DNA of 64,000 nt, taken from positions 39,390,201 to 39,454,200 of the forward strand of contig OY821771.1 of NCBI GenBank assembly GCA_963682175.1, in the 5' to 3' direction. Source of the stretch: Triglochin maritima. Its lineage: Eukaryota; Streptophyta; Magnoliopsida; Alismatales; Juncaginaceae. The translations under genes were made by a program, and so were the position numbers. Below are positions 59,006-64,000 of this stretch, piece by piece; the stretch's first letter is position 1; every line of letters begins with the position of its first letter. The notes below the pieces were generated by a model, which saw nothing but the letters and a program-made list of their open reading frames with translations, was not told the origin of the DNA and made no database searches.

Positions 59006-60177
59006 AAGCAAAAGATTTTTTTATTAATTTAGGGCCCATGACATTTTATGTCACATAAGGTACAAAAGAGCACACGAAGATTATGGTAAGTCCAACTAGA
59101 TACCATACACGCTCCAAAAGAAGTGTTCTAGAATATCAATGATTTTTTTTATGATCCAGAATTTTTGGTACCCGCCCCCATTTGGGTTAGGTGAGTTGCG
59201 ACTCTAAATTGAAGGTGGTCCACACCATTTGCACTGAGAACATTTGACATGCGAAGCGAGAGTTTGAACATGCATCTTCACGCACTAACCCCCTAACCAC
59301 TCCACTACGCCCCAAAGGACTTTAGAATATCAATGGTGTTCCTAATTTTGGTAAAATGCTTTTCGAAAGGTAGGTTGGCAGGATGGTTGGTCCAGAGTGT
59401 GGAGGTCCAGAGAGTAAGATCACGCATCATGGGTTCACAAGGCGGGCGATATTTCGAAAGACGCAATCGTTCCTAGCTCTCCAAACACTCCAAGGTAGAC
59501 ATAAAGAAGGGTCCGCACATGTCTGATGCCCCAAGCAGTGAGAGACCGAGCCGTAAGGGTATAAGAGGTCATATGGTTCATGAGATGCTAAAATAGCACA
59601 AGAGGAACCGAGAATCTTATTGATCATGAGAGATGTAATTACACAAGGATCTTATTTGAAACACGAGAATCAACACTTATTTTATGATTACTCCTAATTC
59701 CTCGACACTCATCACCACATTGAGACACACAAGTTGTAGTGTCAAATATGGGATGGTCTACGTTTGTCACCACTAATTCTCGAACCGACAATCTCATGCC
59801 TGCGAAACCGGTCCCGACACACCGAGGGGGTTGGATCAACACTAATGTGACGTCAAGATCATGGCAATTATTTGGTTACACACAATTTTCATTATTAAGA
59901 ACGACGACCGGACTGGGCCTAATCTCGGTTTATCATTCCAAATAGCATAATAACAAATATTATGGATCCTAAGGGTTAGTTAGAAAAGAATACAAATCTC
60001 ATATTCCCAACAAGTCTAAATCCAACAATTAAAACCCAAGATAAGCTCGGCCCAGCCCACTGATATCGAAATTTTCGGAATAATTCCCGAACAAAACATA
60101 AACCAAACAAATTATCTTTCGGAGGGTCAAACTGCAAATTACCCAGATAGCGCAAAGGACAGTTAATTAAAGGAAAA
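59006..60177. other. Gene-free DNA with SINE and LINE-like relics
   Basis: Mostly non-coding. It holds a reverse-oriented tRNA-like SINE candidate and a possible LINE relic: the minus strand around 59430-59625 gives LCLPWSVWRARNDCVFRN, like the W-x-x-W/R-x-R-N segment near the end of plant LINE ORF2, too short to be sure. No host gene recognised. Confidence 0.35.
59165..59320 (-). mobile_element. tRNA-derived SINE candidate
   Basis: On the minus strand TAGTGGAGTGGTTAGGGGG (A-box-like, about 59292-59310) is followed by ATGTTCAAACTCTCG (B-box-like, about 59256-59270). The spacing resembles the candidate at 34635. Ends are not defined. Confidence 0.4.
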
Positions 60178-60579
60178 AATTTCAAAATAATATTCTTTTA
60201 AAAAAATTACCAAAATAAACCTACTAAAAAAATTTACACTAGACCCGCTGCCACCACGTGGTGACAAGTGGCGGTAGCGGGTTTGTTTTTTAGTGTATAC
60301 AGAACTCGACACTGGTGATCCCGAGTTTTCTTTGAGAGAACTCGACATCACAGGTGCCAAGTTCCATTTCAAATAACTCGGCACTGGTGATGTCGAGTTC
60401 TGATTAAGAGAACTTGACATCAAAGAACTCGACACTGGTGATTTCGAGTTTTGATTGAGAGAAGTTGACATCCTCAGTGCCGAGTTCAGTTTGATTTTTA
60501 TTGCGGGAACACCATATTTCTCTCGAAGTGATCTGCCAGGAGAACATGATTTCAAATTGATCTCGGCACTGGTGATGCA

Positions 60580-62093
60580 TGTTGGCTTTTTGGTCTTAAT
60601 CTATGTTTTGATGATTTAATCAACCTAATCTTAATTGTGATCATGTAAAGTAGCATACATGTTGCATTGCATATATACTGCTTTGTGCTAACCTCTACAG
60701 GTGATCAAGACTCAAGGAAGAAAGGAAATCAAGTCAAAACATGTAATCAAACTCATTTGAAGGCATGTAATTTGTATTTTTTTTGAGTCTTAGGAACTTT
60801 GTGTAATTGCGCATACTTGAGCAAAAAACAACTCAAACACACACTAGGTTCCCTATAGAAGTCACACACGAAATTTCACATAATTTGGACTTCAATAGAT
60901 CGCCCAAACTTATACCGGAAAACACCAAACCTTAACCTGAACAGTCTGCCCACATTCGGTCGACCGAAACAGACCGTTCGGTCGACTGAGTGATCATATA
61001 TTCTTTAAGTGTTTTACTGCCCAATTCGGTCGACTGTCCAGACCTTTTCGGTCGACCGAGTTAACATATTTTTTTGACTGTTTGTTTTGTCATATTATAC
61101 CCAACGGTCGTATTCGTATTATCTCCACATACCCCCAAATACATTTTGTGTATCGGTCGACCGAGGACCTTGTTCGGTCGACCGAACTTATGTTCCTTGA
61201 CAAACCTAAAGTGCCTATCGGTTTTCGATCGACCGTGAACCTTGTTTCGGTCGACCGAATATGATCTTGTTTGTCAACCCCATAGTTTCTGGTGTGAATC
61301 AGTCGACCGAATCTATCTCGGTGTTCGACCGATCACTTAAGTGTACCAAGATTATAGCCTTTGGCGGCCGACCGTTCTTTTACCGGTCGACCAAACCGAG
61401 TTCTAAATTGCCAAACGGTCGACCGAACTCACTCAGAATTGGGTCCTGTCAGTTTCTGTTTTGTGTATCTTACACAATTTTTACCCAATTCATCCCCAAC
61501 GGCTATAGCTCTTTTGGAGTTTATAAATAGAGTTGTAAAACACATTTTAACACATCTCTCCCACTACTATTTGTCCCTTATATTAGAGAGAAAGCTTCAA
61601 ACACTCCAAGCCTCAAACCTTCCACACTTTAGTCTTAAATCATATTCTCACTCAAGTGTGCTCAAGTTTAGAGAGTGTTGTTCCACTCAACCATTGTTCA
61701 AGAAGCAAAAGTCTTGGTGAAAGCCCAAGACAAGAGTATAGACTTCGGTGAGTGCCCGAAGTATCCCTCACGGATTGTGAGAGGAGGAGCCAAACTCGGC
61801 GAGGTTTGTTCGCGAGTTTGAAGATTGTAAAGACGTTCTCTCCCGGCCCGGAATGGGGAGTGGTTAGTGAAGTCGTGAGCGGAGCTCGGTGAGCCGAGCG
61901 AAGCTTGCAAGAGAGGACTAGGACCAGGATGGTGTGCCGAACTCTGTAAAATCCCCCGTCTCCCTTGTAGCTTGCATTTGTCTTTCCTTTACTTGGTTGT
62001 TTAGTTTTAAATTTCGCCGCATATCTTTGATCGATCAAACAAGTAGGTAATTAGTTAAAAGTGATTAGAATTGTAGACCATCACGATCCTACA
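60580..62093 (+). repeat. 5' LTR of the inverted-end element
   Basis: Runs from TGTTGG to GATCCTACA, directly before the primer-binding site. The U3 has a dense set of GGTCGACCGA motifs (60955-61430), then a TATA-like TTTATAAATAGAG near 61518 and a U5-like tail. Confidence 0.75.
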
Positions 62094-62144
62094 TTTGGTA
62101 TCAGTACCTCATGAGTTAAATCACATACTTAATTGTATTTTTAG

Positions 62145-63629
62145 CATGACTTCAACATCTATTCATGTAGAGGGATTGTGCACCACTAGATCATCTTTGC
62201 TTAATGAGTCTAATTATGATTATTGGAAGAATATGATGAAAATTTTCTTAATTTCTAATGACATTAAGTATTAGATGTTTCTTCAAAATCCATACACACC
62301 CCCAAATAAAGATGAATTAGATTCACTTACTAAGCCCAAAATGAAAGAAATTTAGATGAACTCAAAAATAATGAACATTCTATATTGTGGGCTTAATGAG
62401 GGTAAATATAATAGGATTATGGGTTGTGAAAGTGCATATGAAATATGACATAGACTACAAATGCATCGTGGTGGTGATAGCAAAACTAAGGAAACCCGCA
62501 TTAGTCTCCTCATGCATAAATATGAAATATTTTCTATGCAAATTGGTGAGAACATAAGCGACATGAACACTCGCTTCACCGATATTACTAACTCTTTTTT
62601 GGTCATTGGAAGAAAAATCAATGAAGGAGAGATGACACGGAAGTTCCTCCGGTCATTTAGCATCGATTGGGAAGATAAAATCGTCGCAATTGAAGATACG
62701 CATGATCTTTCCAAATTAAAGATGTAGGAACTCGTTGGAAACTTGATGGCGTATGAACTTCAAATCAACCATCGAAAGGAGAAGGAAGCTTTAAAGAACA
62801 AACCATTCTTGTCATTACATGCAAATATTGAACAACCAAGGAGGAATGTAGAAGATGAGGACATTGAAGTCCTAGCCAAAGACTTCTTCAAATACCTCAA
62901 GAATGATAATGGAGAAAAAAAATGAAAGAAGAGGTAGAAGATGTGAGAAAAGTGAAAAAGAAAAGGAGGAGAGCGAAAATGAGAGAAGAGAAAGGGAGAA
63001 GAAAAAGGAGAGAAGGGAAAGGAGAAGAGAAAAGGAGAAGAGAAGAGAAAGGAATGAGGAAGCTCACAATGCTACATGTGATGATTCTTCATCACCATCA
63101 TCATCATCTTCCTTGCAAAGTTGAAAAGATGTGGCTCATTCATGCTTCATGGCTATTGAAGATTATCAAAGTGAGGTAGACTCTAATTCTTGTTCCATTA
63201 GATCATGCTCAACTAAGTCTTATTATAGTGATATCTCAAATTTTACTGCAAATGATGAAACATATACATGATGAGCTTCAAAATGCATTCCATGACTTAG
63301 TTAAACAATACAAGATCATTTGTGATAAAAATAAGAATGCTAGAAAGCAAATCAAGGATCTCCAAAGCCAAATTGAATCAATCATGCATGAGAAGAATGA
63401 TGTGCTTGCTAAACTTGAAAATAATGCATCAACTCTTGATAATTTAAAAGCAACACATATAGATGTTGAACAATTAGATCTTCATGCCTGCAATGTGCAA
63501 TTAAGAAAAGATCTAGAAAAGTTCACAAATGGAACTAAGATGCTTAGTATGCTATTAGGAAGTCAAACGCAATCGTTGCAAAAACAGGATTTAGGATATA
63601 ATGATTCATATGTTAAAAACCGAGTGTAA
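62145..63629 (+). pseudogene. Copia (SIRE/Maximus-like) gag relic
   Basis: In pieces: LLNESNYDYWKNMMKIFL near the start (DUF4219/UBN2 type), then HRGGDSKTKETRISLLMHKY...EGEMTRKFLRSF (62461-62725), separated by stops. A Lys/Glu/Arg-rich stretch follows (62900-63100). Last comes a coiled coil ending KFTNGTKMLSMLLGSQTQS and GLGYND (63228-63629), the usual gag end in SIRE/Maximus elements. Protease, integrase and RT never follow; the sequence passes into the inverted U3 at 63637. Confidence 0.75.
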
Positions 63630-63636
63630 TGAATCT

Positions 63637-63763
63637 GATCGCCTGTAGAGGTTAGCACAAAGCAATATATATGCAATGCAATATGTGTGTTACTCTACAT
63701 GATCACAATTAAGATTAAGTTGATTAAATCATCAAAACATAGATTAAGGCCAAAAAGCCAACA
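63637..63763 (-). repeat. Inverted 127-bp U3 fragment at the right end
   Basis: Reverse complement of 60580-60706 with eight transitions and no gaps (about 94 percent). It ends exactly at the LTR TG terminus, where the target duplication begins. Confidence 0.95.
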
Positions 63764-64000
63764 ATACCGAGTTCACATCAAGAGAACTCGACAGTGGTGA
63801 CGTCGAGTTCTATTGAAGAGTGCAAGTTCATTTAATTTTAGAACTCGACAATTTCATTTCATGTTTAAAAACCTTTTGACAACAAAGACAAACATTTAAA
63901 TTACAAAACATTCAACAACAAACACAAACCATTTCCAAGTAGAAAAATACAATAAATATCACCATTTTTCATTTCCTAATTTCCAACACACCAAAAAATC

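Larger units (their letters stand above)
60580..63763 (+). mobile_element. Copia-type LTR-gag element ending in an inverted copy of its own U3
   Basis: Left end TGTTGGCTTTTTGG, right end CCAAAAAGCCAACA. Order: a long 5' LTR (about 60580-62093), a TGGTATCAG primer-binding site at 62095, a gag relic, then 127 bp (63637-63763) that are the reverse complement of the first 127 bp of the LTR with eight differences, all transitions. Pol and a normal 3' LTR are absent. The flanks ATGCA (60575-60579) and ATACC (63764-63768) each differ by one base from ATGCC, which completes the hairpin unit GGTGATGCCGAGTTC of the host element, so a 5-bp target duplication is likely. Confidence 0.85.
60178..64000 (-). 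mobile_element. Second copy of the hairpin-array TIR element, cut by the window end
   Basis: The left end repeats the terminal features of 29941-31851: CAAAATAAACCTA, CCACCACGTGGTG, GTTTGTTTTTTAGTG, then GAACTCGACACTGGTGAT hairpin units (60300-60580). After the inserted retroelement the array resumes at 63769, and the part to 64000 matches the reverse complement of about 31500-31200. This copy is therefore inverted relative to copy 1. Its middle and other end lie beyond the window. Confidence 0.75.

Noticed and set aside
62903..63124. Lys/Glu/Arg-rich frame as a separate gene
   Set aside because: It is the charged linker of the copia gag relic, shifted in frame.

Overview
This window looks like plant nuclear DNA from an AT-rich, transposon-laden dicot. 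The evidence is spliced genes with GT-AG introns, a class III HD-Zip gene with a miR165/166 site, a root-type ferredoxin-NADP reductase and many plant transposon families. I cannot name the species.

Host genes lie in the first 28 kb and all are on the minus strand: tRNA-Glu(CTC) at 1.7 kb; an AGD11/12/13-type ArfGAP-C2 gene (2.0-5.6 kb) with one unresolved splice junction; root-type FNR (8.7-12.6 kb, six exons, 379 codons) with a solo LTR in its second intron; and a PHABULOSA/PHAVOLUTA-like HD-Zip III gene (22.0-27.1 kb, 18 exons, 842 codons).

The rest is mobile DNA in layers. A Ty1/copia element (14.4-20.5 kb, minus strand) carries a nested Ty3/gypsy-like solo LTR. From 28 to 45 kb there is a Mutator-like element built around a GC-rich hairpin, a TIR element with a plant-mobile-domain relic and arrays of short hairpins, a hAT-type MITE with perfect 8-bp target duplications, a solo LTR with perfect 5-bp duplications, a second Mutator-like element with a transposase relic, and a CACTA element. 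From 46 to 51 kb there is an LTR element with perfect 5-bp duplications and a second LTR inside it in the opposite orientation.

The two most unusual loci are at the right-hand end. At about 51.5-59 kb a large Mutator-like element carries two convergent, damaged genes: a mobile-domain/Ulp1 C48 protease gene and a FAR1-type transposase gene. One intron of each gene is filled with the same 22-bp minisatellite in the same sense-strand orientation, and a third array lies between them. At 60.6-63.8 kb a copia-type LTR-gag element ends in an inverted copy of its own U3 start and is flanked by recognisable 5-bp target duplications. It sits inside a second, inverted copy of the hairpin-array TIR element, which runs off the window end.

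A motif of the form CGGT-NN-ACCG recurs in the U3 regions of several different LTRs and inside the hAT MITE.
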